From Vibrio sp. Isolate34 (GTDB lineage: Bacteria; Pseudomonadota; Gammaproteobacteria; Enterobacterales; Vibrionaceae): a stretch of DNA of 64,000 nucleotides. The DNA lies in NCBI RefSeq assembly GCF_022397915.1, contig NZ_JAKEUO010000011.1, positions 62,001-126,000 on the forward strand, read 5' to 3'. Shown here in pieces: positions 45,409-54,517 of this stretch (positions are counted from its first letter, which is position 1; the number at the start of each line of letters is the position of its first letter). Position numbers and translations under genes: made by a program. The notes under the pieces were generated by a model. It saw only the letters and a program-made list of their open reading frames with translations, made no database searches and was not told the origin of the DNA.

Positions 45409-47487
45409 ATGAGCGACCAAAAATCTCTTGATGCAATCAGGAAGATGAAGCTGGAGAATGACACTTCAGCAGGTAATCTTGTAGACCTACTCCCTATCGA
45501 AGTACAGAAACGTGACTTCGACCTATCATTCCTAGACAACTTGAGCGAAGCACGTCCACGTCTTCTTGTTCAAGCTGATCAGCTAGAAGAATTCAAAGCA
45601 AAAGTGAAAGCTGATGAAGCTCACTGCATGTTTGATGATTTCTACAACAACTCTACCGTTAAGTTCCTTGAGACAGCACCTTTCGAAGAGCCTCAAGCGT
45701 ACCCAGCGGAAACAGTTGGCAAAGCTTCTTTGTGGCGTCCTTACTGGCGTCAAATGTACGTTGATTGCCAAATGGCACTGAACGCGACACGTAACCTAGC
45801 GATTGCTGGTGTGGTAAAAGAAGACGAAGCGCTCATTGCGAAAGCAAAAGCTTGGACTCTAAAACTGTCTACGTACGATCCAGAAGGTGTGACTTCTCGT
45901 GGCTACAACGATGAAGCGGCTTTCCGTGTTATCGCGGCTATGGCTTGGGGTTACGACTGGCTACACGGCTACTTCACAGATGAAGAGCGTCAGCAAGTTC
46001 AAGATGCTTTGATTGAGCGTCTAGACGAAATCATGCACCACCTGAAAGTAACGGTTGATCTATTGAACAACCCACTAAACAGCCACGGTGTTCGTTCTAT
46101 CTCTTCTGCTATTATCCCAACGTGTATCGCGCTTTACCACGATCACCCGAAAGCAGGCGAATACATTGCTTACGCTCTAGAATACTACGCAGTACACTAC
46201 CCACCATGGGGCGGTGAAGACGGCGGTTGGGCTGAAGGTCCAGATTACTGGAACACGCAAACTGCATTCTTAGGTGAAGCATTCGACCTATTGAAAGCAT
46301 ACTGTGGTGTAGACATGTTCAATAAAACATTCTACGAAAACACAGGTGACTTCCCGCTTTACTGCATGCCTGTCCACTCTAAGCGCGCGAGCTTCTGTGA
46401 CCAGTCTTCAATTGGTGACTTCCCAGGTCTAAAACTGGCTTACAACATCAAGCACTACGCAGGTGTTAACCAAAAGCCTGAGTACGTTTGGTACTACAAC
46501 CAACTTAAAGGCCGTGATACTGAAGCGCACACGAAGTTCTACAACTTCGGCTGGTGGGACTTCGGTTACGACGATCTTCGCTTCAACATCCTTTGGGATG
46601 CACCAGAAGAGAAAGCGCCATCAAACGATCCATTGTTGAAAGTGTTCCCAATCACGGGTTGGGCTGCATTCCACAACAAGATGACTGAGCGTGATAACCA
46701 TATTCACATGGTATTCAAGTGTTCTCCGTTTGGCTCAATCAGCCACTCTCACGGTGACCAAAACGCATTCACGTTGCATGCATTTGGTGAAACGCTGGCG
46801 TCAATCACTGGCTACTACGGTGGTTTTGGTGTTGATATGCACACTAAATGGCGTCGTCACACGTTCTCTAAAAATCTGCCATTATTTGGCGGTAAAGGTC
46901 AGTACGGCGAGAACAAGAACACAGGTTACGAGAACCACCAAGATCGTTTCTGTATTGAAGCGGGCGGTACAATCTCTGACTTCGACACAGAATCTGATGT
47001 GAAGATGGTTGAAGGTGACGCAACGGCATCTTACAAGTACTTCGTTCCTGAAATCGAATCTTACAAGCGTAAGATCTGGTTTGTTCAAGGTAAAGTATTC
47101 GTAATGCAAGACAAGGCAACGCTTTCTGAAGAGAAAGACATGACTTGGCTAATGCACACAACTTTCGCTAACGAAGTGGCTGATAAGTCTTTCACTATCC
47201 GTGGCGAAGTTGCGCACCTAGACGTGAACTTCATCAATGAGTCTGCTGATAACATCACTTCAGTTAAGAACGTTGAAGGTTTCGGTGAAGTAGACCCATA
47301 TGAGTTCAAAGATCTTGAGATCCACCGTCACGTTGAAGTGGAATTCAAACCATCGAAAGAGCACAACATCTTGACGCTTCTTGTTCCAAATAAGAACGAA
47401 GGTGAGCAAGTTGAAGTGTCTCACAAGCTTGAAGGCAACACGCTACTGCTTAATGTTGATGGTGAAACGGTTTCAATTGAACTGTAA
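45409..47487 (+). CDS. Oligoalginate lyase, PL15 (heparinase II/III-like)
   Basis: A 692-residue protein with an alpha/alpha-barrel N-terminal half and a heparinase II/III-like C-terminal half. Signatures include NSHGVRSISSAIIPTCIAL, WGGEDGGWAEGPDYWNTQTA and SHSHGDQNAFTLHAFGE, which place it with PL15 exolytic oligo-alginate lyases (the Vibrio OalA type) rather than PL17. There is no signal peptide, so it acts in the cytoplasm on imported oligomers and yields monouronate for KdgF. It is a single-gene unit with the operator at 45342 and a terminator downstream. Hepar_II_III relatives acting on other uronates exist, but the cluster context favours alginate. Confidence 0.88.
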   Translation: MSDQKSLDAIRKMKLENDTSAGNLVDLLPIEVQKRDFDLSFLDNLSEARPRLLVQADQLEEFKAKVKADEAHCMFDDFYNNSTVKFLETAPFEEPQAYPAETVGKASLWRPYWRQMYVDCQMALNATRNLAIAGVVKEDEALIAKAKAWTLKLSTYDPEGVTSRGYNDEAAFRVIAAMAWGYDWLHGYFTDEERQQVQDALIERLDEIMHHLKVTVDLLNNPLNSHGVRSISSAIIPTCIALYHDHPKAGEYIAYALEYYAVHYPPWGGEDGGWAEGPDYWNTQTAFLGEAFDLLKAYCGVDMFNKTFYENTGDFPLYCMPVHSKRASFCDQSSIGDFPGLKLAYNIKHYAGVNQKPEYVWYYNQLKGRDTEAHTKFYNFGWWDFGYDDLRFNILWDAPEEKAPSNDPLLKVFPITGWAAFHNKMTERDNHIHMVFKCSPFGSISHSHGDQNAFTLHAFGETLASITGYYGGFGVDMHTKWRRHTFSKNLPLFGGKGQYGENKNTGYENHQDRFCIEAGGTISDFDTESDVKMVEGDATASYKYFVPEIESYKRKIWFVQGKVFVMQDKATLSEEKDMTWLMHTTFANEVADKSFTIRGEVAHLDVNFINESADNITSVKNVEGFGEVDPYEFKDLEIHRHVEVEFKPSKEHNILTLLVPNKNEGEQVEVSHKLEGNTLLLNVDGETVSIEL

Positions 47488-47516
47488 TCTGCTGAAATAA
47501 CAGAAGCGATATATTA

Positions 47517-47550
47517 AAAACTCCGGGCGAAAGCTTGGAGTTTTTTTTTG
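47517..47550 (+). terminator. Terminator of PL15
   Basis: AAAACTCC pairs with GGAGTTTT around a 12-nt loop and is followed by a T9 run. Confidence 0.88.
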
Positions 47551-47934
47551 TGGGGTGAAAAGGGCAACACTGTTAGCTTGGACCAAACTGGCGATGCTTC
47601 ATCGCAGTTAAAAGGCATCACAGTTTAAACACATCGCAGATTAAACCGTTGTGTCACAAGCCTCTATTAAAGTGTATCCACACATGCTCAAACAGCGCGA
47701 CAACTGCATTTGCTAGGTATCTCGATGCCAAACCAATCGATACAGGAGCAATAGTAGGTAAGGGGCTGATGAACTACGCAGATTAAGGGAGAGGGATGTT
47801 CCTGCCACGCTTCAGTGCTTATTTACAGTGAATGCTCTTAGTCACTGACTGCTTTAATACTAACGACTTTAGTACTGACTGAAAAAAGGACCAGTGAGTT
47901 AACAATAGTTAAAGGCGTGGTTTATTTTTAATAA

Positions 47935-47945
47935 TCGTATGACAT
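47935..47945. promoter_or_regulatory. Island operator-like site (distal) before the DEH reductase
   Basis: TCGTATGACAT matches the site at 42295 except at two arm positions. It lies about 210 nt upstream of the start. Tentative. Confidence 0.4.
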
Positions 47946-48124
47946 TTAACGTATGTTATTTCATCAATAGACGAATTTTTGAGTGAGATATCGTTCCTCA
48001 AAGTACAAAGCGTGACCATATTCTCTCGTAAAGTGAATCCCCGTCACAACTTGCGTCTAAGCATTGAAGGATTACCCTAAAACTATTGCGTAACGGAAAA
48101 GACGTCGTTATTATAATGACCATA

Positions 48125-48135
48125 TAATCATACAA
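48125..48135. promoter_or_regulatory. Island operator-like site (proximal) before the DEH reductase
   Basis: TAATCATACAA keeps one good half (TACAA) with a degenerate partner, 21 nt upstream of the start. Tentative. Confidence 0.45.
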
Positions 48136-48156
48136 TACTATATTTGGAGTTTGAAC

Positions 48157-49038
48157 ATGACTAAACCTGTAATCGGTTTCATTGGCCTAGGTCTTATGGG
48201 CGGCAACATGGTTGAAAACCTACAAAAGCGCGGCTACCACGTAAACGTAATGGATCTAAGCGCTGAAGCTGTTGCTCGCGTTACAGATCGCGGCAATGCG
48301 ACTGCATTCACTTCTGCTAAAGAACTAGCTGCTGCAAGTGATATCGTTCAGTTTTGTCTTACAACTTCAGCTGTTGTTGAAAAAATCGTTTACGGCGAAG
48401 ACGGCGTTCTAGCGGGCATCAAAGAAGGCGCAGTACTAGTAGACTTCGGTACTTCTATCCCTGCTTCTACTAAGAAAATCGGCGCAGCTCTAGCTGAAAA
48501 AGGCGCGGGCATGATCGACGCACCTCTAGGTCGTACTCCTGCACACGCTAAAGATGGTCTTCTGAACATCATGGCTGCTGGCGACATGGAAACTTTCAAC
48601 AAAGTTAAACCTGTTCTTGAAGAGCAAGGCGAAAACGTATTCCACCTAGGTGCTCTAGGTTCTGGTCACGTAACTAAGCTTGTAAACAACTTCATGGGTA
48701 TGACGACTGTTGCAACTATGTCTCAAGCTTTCGCTGTTGCTCAACGCGCTGGTGTTGATGGCCAACAACTGTTTGACATCATGTCTGCAGGTCCATCTAA
48801 CTCTCCGTTCATGCAATTCTGTAAGTTCTACGCAGTAGACGGCGAAGAGAAGCTAGGTTTCTCTGTTGCTAACGCTAACAAAGACCTTGGTTACTTCCTT
48901 GCTCTTTGTGAAGAGCTAGGTACTGAGTCTCTAATCGCTCAAGGTACTGCAACTAGCCTACAAGCTGCTGTTGACGCAGGCATGGGTAACAACGACGTAC
49001 CAGTAATCTTCGACTACTTCGCTAAACTAGAGAAGTAA
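48157..49038 (+). CDS. dehR: beta-hydroxyacid dehydrogenase family reductase, probable DEH reductase
   Basis: A 293-residue NAD(P)-dependent oxidoreductase of the 3-hydroxyisobutyrate/tartronate-semialdehyde reductase family. IGFIGLGLMGGNM is the Rossmann motif, DFGTSIPASTKKIG and DAPLGRTPAHAKDG form the substrate region, KLVNNFMGM has the catalytic Lys, and NANKDLGYFL ends the dimer helix. In V. splendidus a reductase of this type (DehR) reduces 4-deoxy-L-erythro-5-hexoseulose uronate (DEH) to 2-keto-3-deoxygluconate. That reaction is the missing link here between KdgF and KdgK. ATG 48157 has GGAG 7 nt upstream; a TTG two codons earlier is less likely. Confidence 0.88.
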   Translation: MTKPVIGFIGLGLMGGNMVENLQKRGYHVNVMDLSAEAVARVTDRGNATAFTSAKELAAASDIVQFCLTTSAVVEKIVYGEDGVLAGIKEGAVLVDFGTSIPASTKKIGAALAEKGAGMIDAPLGRTPAHAKDGLLNIMAAGDMETFNKVKPVLEEQGENVFHLGALGSGHVTKLVNNFMGMTTVATMSQAFAVAQRAGVDGQQLFDIMSAGPSNSPFMQFCKFYAVDGEEKLGFSVANANKDLGYFLALCEELGTESLIAQGTATSLQAAVDAGMGNNDVPVIFDYFAKLEK

Positions 49039-49048
49039 TCGACGTACG

Positions 49049-49106
49049 ACCTCGCTAGGGTATTGTCTGTCTTTTAGGCGGCGATACCTCAGCGAGGTTC
49101 GTTTTT
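49049..49106 (+). terminator. Terminator of the DEH reductase gene
   Basis: ACCTCGCT-A-GGGTAT pairs with ATACCTC-AGCGAGGT around a long loop and is followed by CGTTTTTA. Confidence 0.75.
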
Positions 49107-49503
49107 ATCTGCACAAGTCTTATCGATAAGCCCGTTTTATCTCAAATCCCGCTTTATCCTCGCTCCCTGTTTTATCCTTAATACCAGTTTGCTCCCACGG
49201 TTTCACTCTCCCTCGTAAAACCCGCAGCCATCAGTATTAGTTTTCTCGTTCTACTCTTTTTGCTTCTTATTGTTCTACCTAATCAAAACTGTGCCTGTTT
49301 CGACTTTCGTTTTATCTCAATTTTGAATGCTGCAAAGCTGCTGCTAAGACTTAACGCCTCCAGAAACTCTTTGTTCTAGACGTGCTTTGTTATGTATCCG
49401 CTGACTCTCTATCCTCACATGATCAAATACTTAAAACCGCTACTAATGCGCGATAGTTCGTAGTGTAGATCGATAACCAAAACCCGAAGCGATAATCACA
49501 AAA
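49107..49503. other. Intergenic region without recognised gene
   Basis: About 400 nt with pyrimidine-rich stretches and no supported open frame on either strand. Confidence 0.5.
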
Positions 49504-49540
49504 CAAAAAAAAGCCCACACAGCTGGTGACTATGTGGGCG
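49504..49540 (-). terminator. Orphan minus-strand terminator
   Basis: On the minus strand GCCCACA pairs with TGTGGGC and is followed by eight Ts. No minus-strand protein gene lies upstream, so it must end some other transcript, perhaps a small RNA. Confidence 0.78.
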
Positions 49541-49700
49541 TATTCGGACGAGCCGTCTGAAAAAACGAATGAGCAATCTAAGTGAAGTACCGCTTAACGA
49601 GATCCCCCGACAGTTTCTACGTTAAACGTGTTCAATGACCTTAAAGCGAGACGCTTCAATTTCCACTTTGAATTGCACAAAAGCATTCAGAAAGAACTTA
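49504..49700 (-). ncRNA. Candidate small RNA ending at the orphan terminator
   Basis: Between the reductase and chemoreceptor genes the minus strand has a strong rho-independent terminator with no open frame before it. A second GC-rich inverted repeat lies just ahead (CGGACG/CGTCTG, 49545-49560). The 5' end is unknown; the range given is a guess bounded by the inverted repeat at 49697-49730. I do not recognise the sequence as any named Vibrio sRNA. Confidence 0.35.
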
Positions 49701-49730
49701 AGTTATGATTCAAATACACCATAACTTAAG
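49697..49730. repeat. Perfect 11-bp inverted repeat
   Basis: CTTAAGTTATG (49697-49707) and CATAACTTAAG (49720-49730) are separated by 12 nt. It lies 5 nt from the operator at 49736. It has no T run on either side, so it is more likely a protein-binding site or 5' hairpin than a terminator. Confidence 0.7.
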
Positions 49731-49735
49731 GCTTA

Positions 49736-49746
49736 TTGTATTACAA
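49736..49746. promoter_or_regulatory. Island operator (TTGTATTACAA) upstream of the chemoreceptor
   Basis: A full-strength palindrome within TTATTGTATTACAAATAA, 416 nt before the chemoreceptor start and also upstream of the possible minus-strand RNA. It could control either one. Confidence 0.7.
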
Positions 49747-50162
49747 ATAAATTTTAAGGTTGAATGCCTTGAGTGAATGGTTGGTTGGTAAAAATGTGAC
49801 TTAAGGCTCACTTTCCTAGTCAGATGACCGAAAGTGATATGAATAATTTGAGTAGAGGCATTATCGACGAAGTTGTGTGGTAATTATCTGAAAGTTGATC
49901 ATTTTTAATTGGTTAATCATTCCTTTCTAATCATGTTAAAAGTTCAAACTCATAAATGATACCTATGTCACAGGGTGGTTTTAACCAGTTTTGATATATC
50001 AAGATCGCTCACAGAAAGTGCAGTTAATTAAACATACAATATTAATTAAATTGATGGTTGTGACGATGGAACGGCATGAACAAGTTTTGCTTCCCGTATC
50101 TTCGAATATCTAAAAAATGACCATTTCATTAGGATGAAAATAATAGACATAGGTTGATATGG

Positions 50163-52091
50163 ATGATGAGCTTTATGAATTCAAAATTGTCTCTAGGGTT
50201 TAAAGGAAAATTGATTTTAATGGTGGCGATCGTCAGTTCTAGTGCCTTGGCATTTACTAACTGGTTCACGCTTAACTTGGCGACTGATCAGGTAAATCAA
50301 ACGATTTATAACGAGATTGATCACTCGCTAACAATAGAGATTAATCAGATTGAAAGTACCGTTCAGCGCACCATAGATACGGTCAATTCCGTTGCACAAG
50401 AGTTCATGAAATCCCCATACCAAGTGCCAAATGAAGCTCTGATGCATTACGCGGCTAAGCTCGGTGGCATTGACAAAATTGTGGTGGGTTTTGACGACGG
50501 CCGTTCTTACACTTCTCGTCCTTCCGAATCTTTCCCTAACGGTGTTGGAATCAAAGAAAAATACAACCCAACAACTCGCCCTTGGTATCAACAAGCGAAA
50601 TTGAAATCAGGCTTATCTTTTAGTGATCTGTTTTTCACTAAGAGTACTCAAGTGCCTATGATTGGTGTGACTTACTCATACCAAGATCGTGTGATCATGG
50701 CGGATATTCGATTCGATGATTTGGAAACTCAGCTCAAACAGCTAGATAGCATCTACGAAGCCAAAGGTATCATTGTGGATGAGAGAGGGATGGTAATTGC
50801 ATCCACAATAGAAAACGTGCTTCCACAGAGCAATATCTCTTCTGCTGACGCCTTAATGAAACTCAATGAAGCTATCGAACGACCGGATCAATTCATTGAA
50901 GGTGTGATTGATGGTAATCAGCGAATCTTGATGGCTAAGAAGGTCGATATTGGCAGCCAGAAAGAGTGGTACATGATTTCAAGTATTGATCCTGAACTTG
51001 CGCTCGATCAGCTGAATGGTGTGATGTCGGATGCTCGAATGCTGATTATCGCCTGTGTATTGGGGTCGGTCATATTGATGATTCTACTCCTGAATCGTTT
51101 CTACCGCCCAATCGTGTCACTGCGTAAAATTGTTCACGACCTTTCTCAAGGTAATGGCGACCTGACTCAAAGGCTTGCAGAGAAAGGCAATGACGATCTA
51201 GGACACATCGCCAAAGACATCAACTTGTTCATCATTGGCCTTCAAGAGATGGTTAAAGACGTGAAATTCAAGAACTCGGATCTTGATACCAAGGTATTAA
51301 GTATTCGAGAAGGCTGCAAAGAAACCAGCGATGTACTGAAAGTTCATACCGATGAAACGGTTCAAGTAGTCTCTGCGATTAATGGATTGTCTGAAGCTTC
51401 AAGTGAAGTAGAGAAAAACTCACAGTCAGCAGCAGAAGCCGCGCGAGATGCGGCCGTGTTTAGTGACGAGACTAAGCAAATCAACACAGTGACAGAAACG
51501 TACATCAGTGATCTTGAGAAGCAAGTTTGCACGACGTCGGATGATATTCGTTCTATGGCTAATGAAACACAGAGCATCCAGTCGATAGTGTCTGTGATTG
51601 GTGGTATTGCTGAGCAAACTAACTTGCTAGCGTTGAATGCATCCATAGAAGCGGCGAGAGCAGGTGAGCATGGTCGAGGTTTTGCTGTGGTGGCTGACGA
51701 AGTCCGTGCGCTAGCAAACCGAACTCAAATCAGCACCTCTGAAATCGAAGAGGCGTTATCTGGGTTGCAGTCTAAATCGGATGGTTTGGTTAAATCGATT
51801 GAGTTAACGAAGAGCAATTGCGAGATGACTCGTGCTCAAGTTGTTCAAGCGGTAAACATGCTAGCGAAGCTAACGGTACAGATGGAAACTGTGAGTCGTT
51901 TCAACAACGATATCTCAGGATCTTCTGTTGAGCAAAATGCGCTGATTCAGAGTATCGCTAAGAACATGCATAAGATTGAAAGCTTCGTTGAGGAGCTTAA
52001 TAAGCTAAGCCAAGATCAACTGACAGAGTCGGCTGAAATCAAAACACTGAATGGCAGCGTTAGCGAGCTAATGAGTAGCTTTAAAGTCTAA
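50163..52091 (+). CDS. Methyl-accepting chemotaxis protein with dCache sensor
   Basis: A 642-residue chemoreceptor: TM1 at ~15-35, a periplasmic double-Cache sensor at ~45-280 ([50 protein letters not shown]), TM2 at ~295-318, HAMP to ~370 ([20 protein letters not shown]), then the cytoplasmic signalling domain with the conserved hairpin tip [19 protein letters not shown]. The RPWY segment is typical of dCache ligand pockets that bind small acids or amino acids. The ligand is unknown; its place inside the alginate island and the operator at 49736 point to an alginate breakdown product. Start uncertain: ATG 50163, 50166 and 50175 are all in frame; AGG at 50151-50153 favours the first. Confidence 0.92.
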   Translation: MMSFMNSKLSLGFKGKLILMVAIVSSSALAFTNWFTLNLATDQVNQTIYNEIDHSLTIEINQIESTVQRTIDTVNSVAQEFMKSPYQVPNEALMHYAAKLGGIDKIVVGFDDGRSYTSRPSESFPNGVGIKEKYNPTTRPWYQQAKLKSGLSFSDLFFTKSTQVPMIGVTYSYQDRVIMADIRFDDLETQLKQLDSIYEAKGIIVDERGMVIASTIENVLPQSNISSADALMKLNEAIERPDQFIEGVIDGNQRILMAKKVDIGSQKEWYMISSIDPELALDQLNGVMSDARMLIIACVLGSVILMILLLNRFYRPIVSLRKIVHDLSQGNGDLTQRLAEKGNDDLGHIAKDINLFIIGLQEMVKDVKFKNSDLDTKVLSIREGCKETSDVLKVHTDETVQVVSAINGLSEASSEVEKNSQSAAEAARDAAVFSDETKQINTVTETYISDLEKQVCTTSDDIRSMANETQSIQSIVSVIGGIAEQTNLLALNASIEAARAGEHGRGFAVVADEVRALANRTQISTSEIEEALSGLQSKSDGLVKSIELTKSNCEMTRAQVVQAVNMLAKLTVQMETVSRFNNDISGSSVEQNALIQSIAKNMHKIESFVEELNKLSQDQLTESAEIKTLNGSVSELMSSFKV

Positions 52092-52147
52092 CGTTTCTAT
52101 TAATAAACACTAAAAATCAATGTGTTAATTATGGCTTTTAGCCTGAG

Positions 52148-52185
52148 AGCCACTCCAAACCTGTCGAGTTTAGAGTGGCCTTTCT
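52148..52185 (+). terminator. Terminator of the chemoreceptor gene
   Basis: CCACTC-CA-AAC pairs with GTT-TA-GAGTGG and is followed by CCTTTCT. Moderate strength. Confidence 0.6.
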
Positions 52186-52266
52186 GCGTTGTTTTTGTCT
52201 GTAAATCCTCGGTAACGCCACCTCATTTGTCGCATCTCACATTATGATAAATAGATAATTGACATA

Positions 52267-52277
52267 AAATAGTACAA
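52267..52277. promoter_or_regulatory. Half operator-like site before the tandem-domain PL7 gene
   Basis: AAATAGTACAA contains one good TACAA half of the island palindrome, 42 nt upstream of the start. Weak. Confidence 0.3.
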
Positions 52278-52319
52278 ATATATCTTAGCACTCTACTCTT
52301 ATGGATAAGTGAGATAAAT

Positions 52320-54071
52320 GTGAATAAGCCAATCCTCATCGTCGCGCTTGCTTCGCTCACCTATGGTTGTGGTGGAAGTAGTTCAAATAGTTCGACTGAT
52401 AGCAATGACTCCTCTGATAACAGCAGCCCGGGGACTTCTTATGGTGTTGTAGCACCTTATGGCATCGCCAAGTATCAAAACATTCTGTCAGGTTCTGACC
52501 TTCAAGTATCGGATCCTAACGGTGCGGAGGGTAACAAAACGTCTGAAGTGAAAGATGGTAATTTCGATGGCTACATCAGTGATTACTTTTATGCAGATGA
52601 AGGTACAGAAAACCTTATTTTTAGAATGACGAACTATAAGATGCGTTCTGAGGTTCGTGAGGGAGAAAACTTCGATATCAATGAAACGGGTGTAAGACGA
52701 AGCTTGTATGCGGAAATAAGCTTACCTGATATCGAGCATGCAATGGCGAGTTCACCTGCCGACCATGATGAAGTGACGTTGCTGCAGATACACAATAAGG
52801 GGACTGATGAGAGTGGGAACGGTTACATTCCTCATCCGTTATTGCGTGTGGTATGGGAGCAAGAGAGAGAAGGCCTCACAGGACATTATTGGGCAGTAAT
52901 GAAGAACAATGCGATTGATTGTAGCAGTGCGGCTGACTCTTCGGATTGTTATGCCACTTCATATAATCGTTACGATTTAGGTGAGGCGGAACTGGATAGC
53001 TTTACCAAGTTTGATCTTTCTGTTTACGAGAACACACTGTCGATCAAAGTAAATGATGAAGTAAAAGTGAATCAAGATATTGCGTATTGGCAACACCTGT
53101 TGAGCTATTTCAAAGCGGGTATCTATAACCAATTCGAGAACGGTGAAGCGACTGCTTACTATCAGGCGCTGAGATACACTACCACTCAAATTGATGGGTC
53201 AAACGATTGGGACATTAATGATTGGAAGCTGACCATTCCGGCAAGTAAAGATACTTGGTATGGAAGCGGTGGTGATAGTGCTGCTGAGTTAGAGCCGGAA
53301 CGTTGTGACTCGAGTAAAGATCTGCTTTCAAATGACAGCGATGTGTACCACAGCGATATTAATCTTTCTTACTTCAATGCAGATGAAGGAAGAATGCACT
53401 TTAGAGCGGATATGGGATACGGCACCTCTACGCAAAACTCTAGCTATATTCGCTCTGAGCTCAGAGAGCTATACCAAAGCAGTGATCAACCAGATTGCAG
53501 TACCAGCGATGAAGATACAAGTTGGTACTTAGACGACACCAGAACCAACACAACCAGTCACGAGTTAACCGCAACCCTGCGAATCGAGGACTATCCGAAC
53601 ATTAATAACCAGGCCCCGAAAGTAGTGCTTGGGCAAATACACGGCTGGAAGATCAATCAAGCCCTAGTGAAGTTACTTTGGGAGGGTGAGGGTAAACCAG
53701 TACGAGTGATTTTGAACTCAAACTTTGAACGTAACAACCAAGATTGCGATTATTGCGAACCGTTCAGTGTTGAGTTAGGTACTTATTCGGCAAGTGAAGA
53801 GTGGCGATATACGATACGTGCCAACCAAGACGGAGTGTACTTAGCAACTCATGACTTAGATGGAACCAACACTGTTTCCCATTCAATTCTTTGGGGACAA
53901 GATTATACAGACAAAGATGGCGACACGGTGTCGTTAACATCAGATTGGACATCGGCAGATATTGCTTTCTATTTCAAAGCGGGTATTTACCCTCAATTTA
54001 AACCTGATAGCGGCTATGCTGGTGAGGTGTTCGATGTGAGCTTTAGCTCTCTTAGAGCGGCACACTATTGA
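52320..54071 (+). CDS. Alginate lyase lipoprotein with two PL7 domains
   Basis: A 583-residue protein starting at GTG 52320 (the ATG two bases earlier runs into a stop). The lipobox TYGC puts the lipidated Cys at residue 17, followed by a Ser/Asp-rich linker, so it is probably outer-membrane anchored. Two PL7 (alginate_lyase2) domains follow: residues ~45-290 with RSEVRE (109-114), QIH (156-158) and YFKAGIYNQ (263-271); and ~295-583 with RSELRE (378-383), QIH (439-441) and YFKAGIYPQ (551-559). Each domain keeps the three conserved PL7 blocks with the catalytic Arg, Gln/His and Tyr, so both may be active. It cleaves alginate endolytically by beta-elimination outside the cell. Confidence 0.9.
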   Translation: MNKPILIVALASLTYGCGGSSSNSSTDSNDSSDNSSPGTSYGVVAPYGIAKYQNILSGSDLQVSDPNGAEGNKTSEVKDGNFDGYISDYFYADEGTENLIFRMTNYKMRSEVREGENFDINETGVRRSLYAEISLPDIEHAMASSPADHDEVTLLQIHNKGTDESGNGYIPHPLLRVVWEQEREGLTGHYWAVMKNNAIDCSSAADSSDCYATSYNRYDLGEAELDSFTKFDLSVYENTLSIKVNDEVKVNQDIAYWQHLLSYFKAGIYNQFENGEATAYYQALRYTTTQIDGSNDWDINDWKLTIPASKDTWYGSGGDSAAELEPERCDSSKDLLSNDSDVYHSDINLSYFNADEGRMHFRADMGYGTSTQNSSYIRSELRELYQSSDQPDCSTSDEDTSWYLDDTRTNTTSHELTATLRIEDYPNINNQAPKVVLGQIHGWKINQALVKLLWEGEGKPVRVILNSNFERNNQDCDYCEPFSVELGTYSASEEWRYTIRANQDGVYLATHDLDGTNTVSHSILWGQDYTDKDGDTVSLTSDWTSADIAFYFKAGIYPQFKPDSGYAGEVFDVSFSSLRAAHY

Positions 54072-54126
54072 GTTTCCTGGGACTTGAATGCGATCACTGA
54101 TGCTTGAATAGCTAGAACGGTGACTT

Positions 54127-54164
54127 AAAAGACCACATTGGTTTCCAACAATGTGGTCTTTTTA
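54127..54164 (+). terminator. Terminator of the tandem-domain PL7 gene
   Basis: AAAAGACCACATTG and CAATGTGGTCTTTT form a 14-bp perfect stem, with a further T after it. Confidence 0.93.
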
Positions 54165-54386
54165 CGTTCCGAGAGGAGGGAGGCAATCGTTGGATCTTAT
54201 CGTTGAACAGAACGGATTCACTGGATTCAAAACTTGTTATTTCAGTTGGGTTATTTTGGTATTGCTAGTCTATTTCGCATTCAATTTTTTTATATATTGT
54301 TTTTATCAATAGGAAGTGTGATCCAGTTAAAGTATGGAAAAATCGGAAAGTGTTCCCAGTCTCATTTATTCAACGAAACGTTTTAT

Positions 54387-54397
54387 TTGTATTATAA
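54387..54397. promoter_or_regulatory. Island operator-like site (distal) before the CBM32-PL7 gene
   Basis: TTGTATTATAA, one base from the palindrome (ACA to ATA). The same 11-mer recurs at 54494. Confidence 0.55.
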
Positions 54398-54493
54398 GAT
54401 TACGTAATATTTTCATGTTATCGCAAATACTGAGAGGGGAATCGCCTTATAGCTCGTGTTTGCTGATTTAGCTTTCACTTACGAACGCTGTCT

Positions 54494-54504
54494 TTGTATT
54501 ATAA
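54494..54504. promoter_or_regulatory. Island operator-like site (proximal) before the CBM32-PL7 gene
   Basis: TTGTATTATAA again, 13 nt before the ATG at 54518. Its position argues against translation starting at TTG 54494. Confidence 0.55.
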
Positions 54505-54517
54505 TAATGGATTAAAT

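Larger units (their letters stand above)
47551..48144. other. Intergenic region before the DEH reductase gene
   Basis: About 590 nt without a supported open frame. It holds the two degenerate operator-like sites at 47935 and 48125. Confidence 0.5.

Noticed and set aside
54494..54517. TTG start for the CBM32-PL7 gene
   Set aside because: It would add residues before a clean lipoprotein signal peptide and overlaps an operator-like palindrome.
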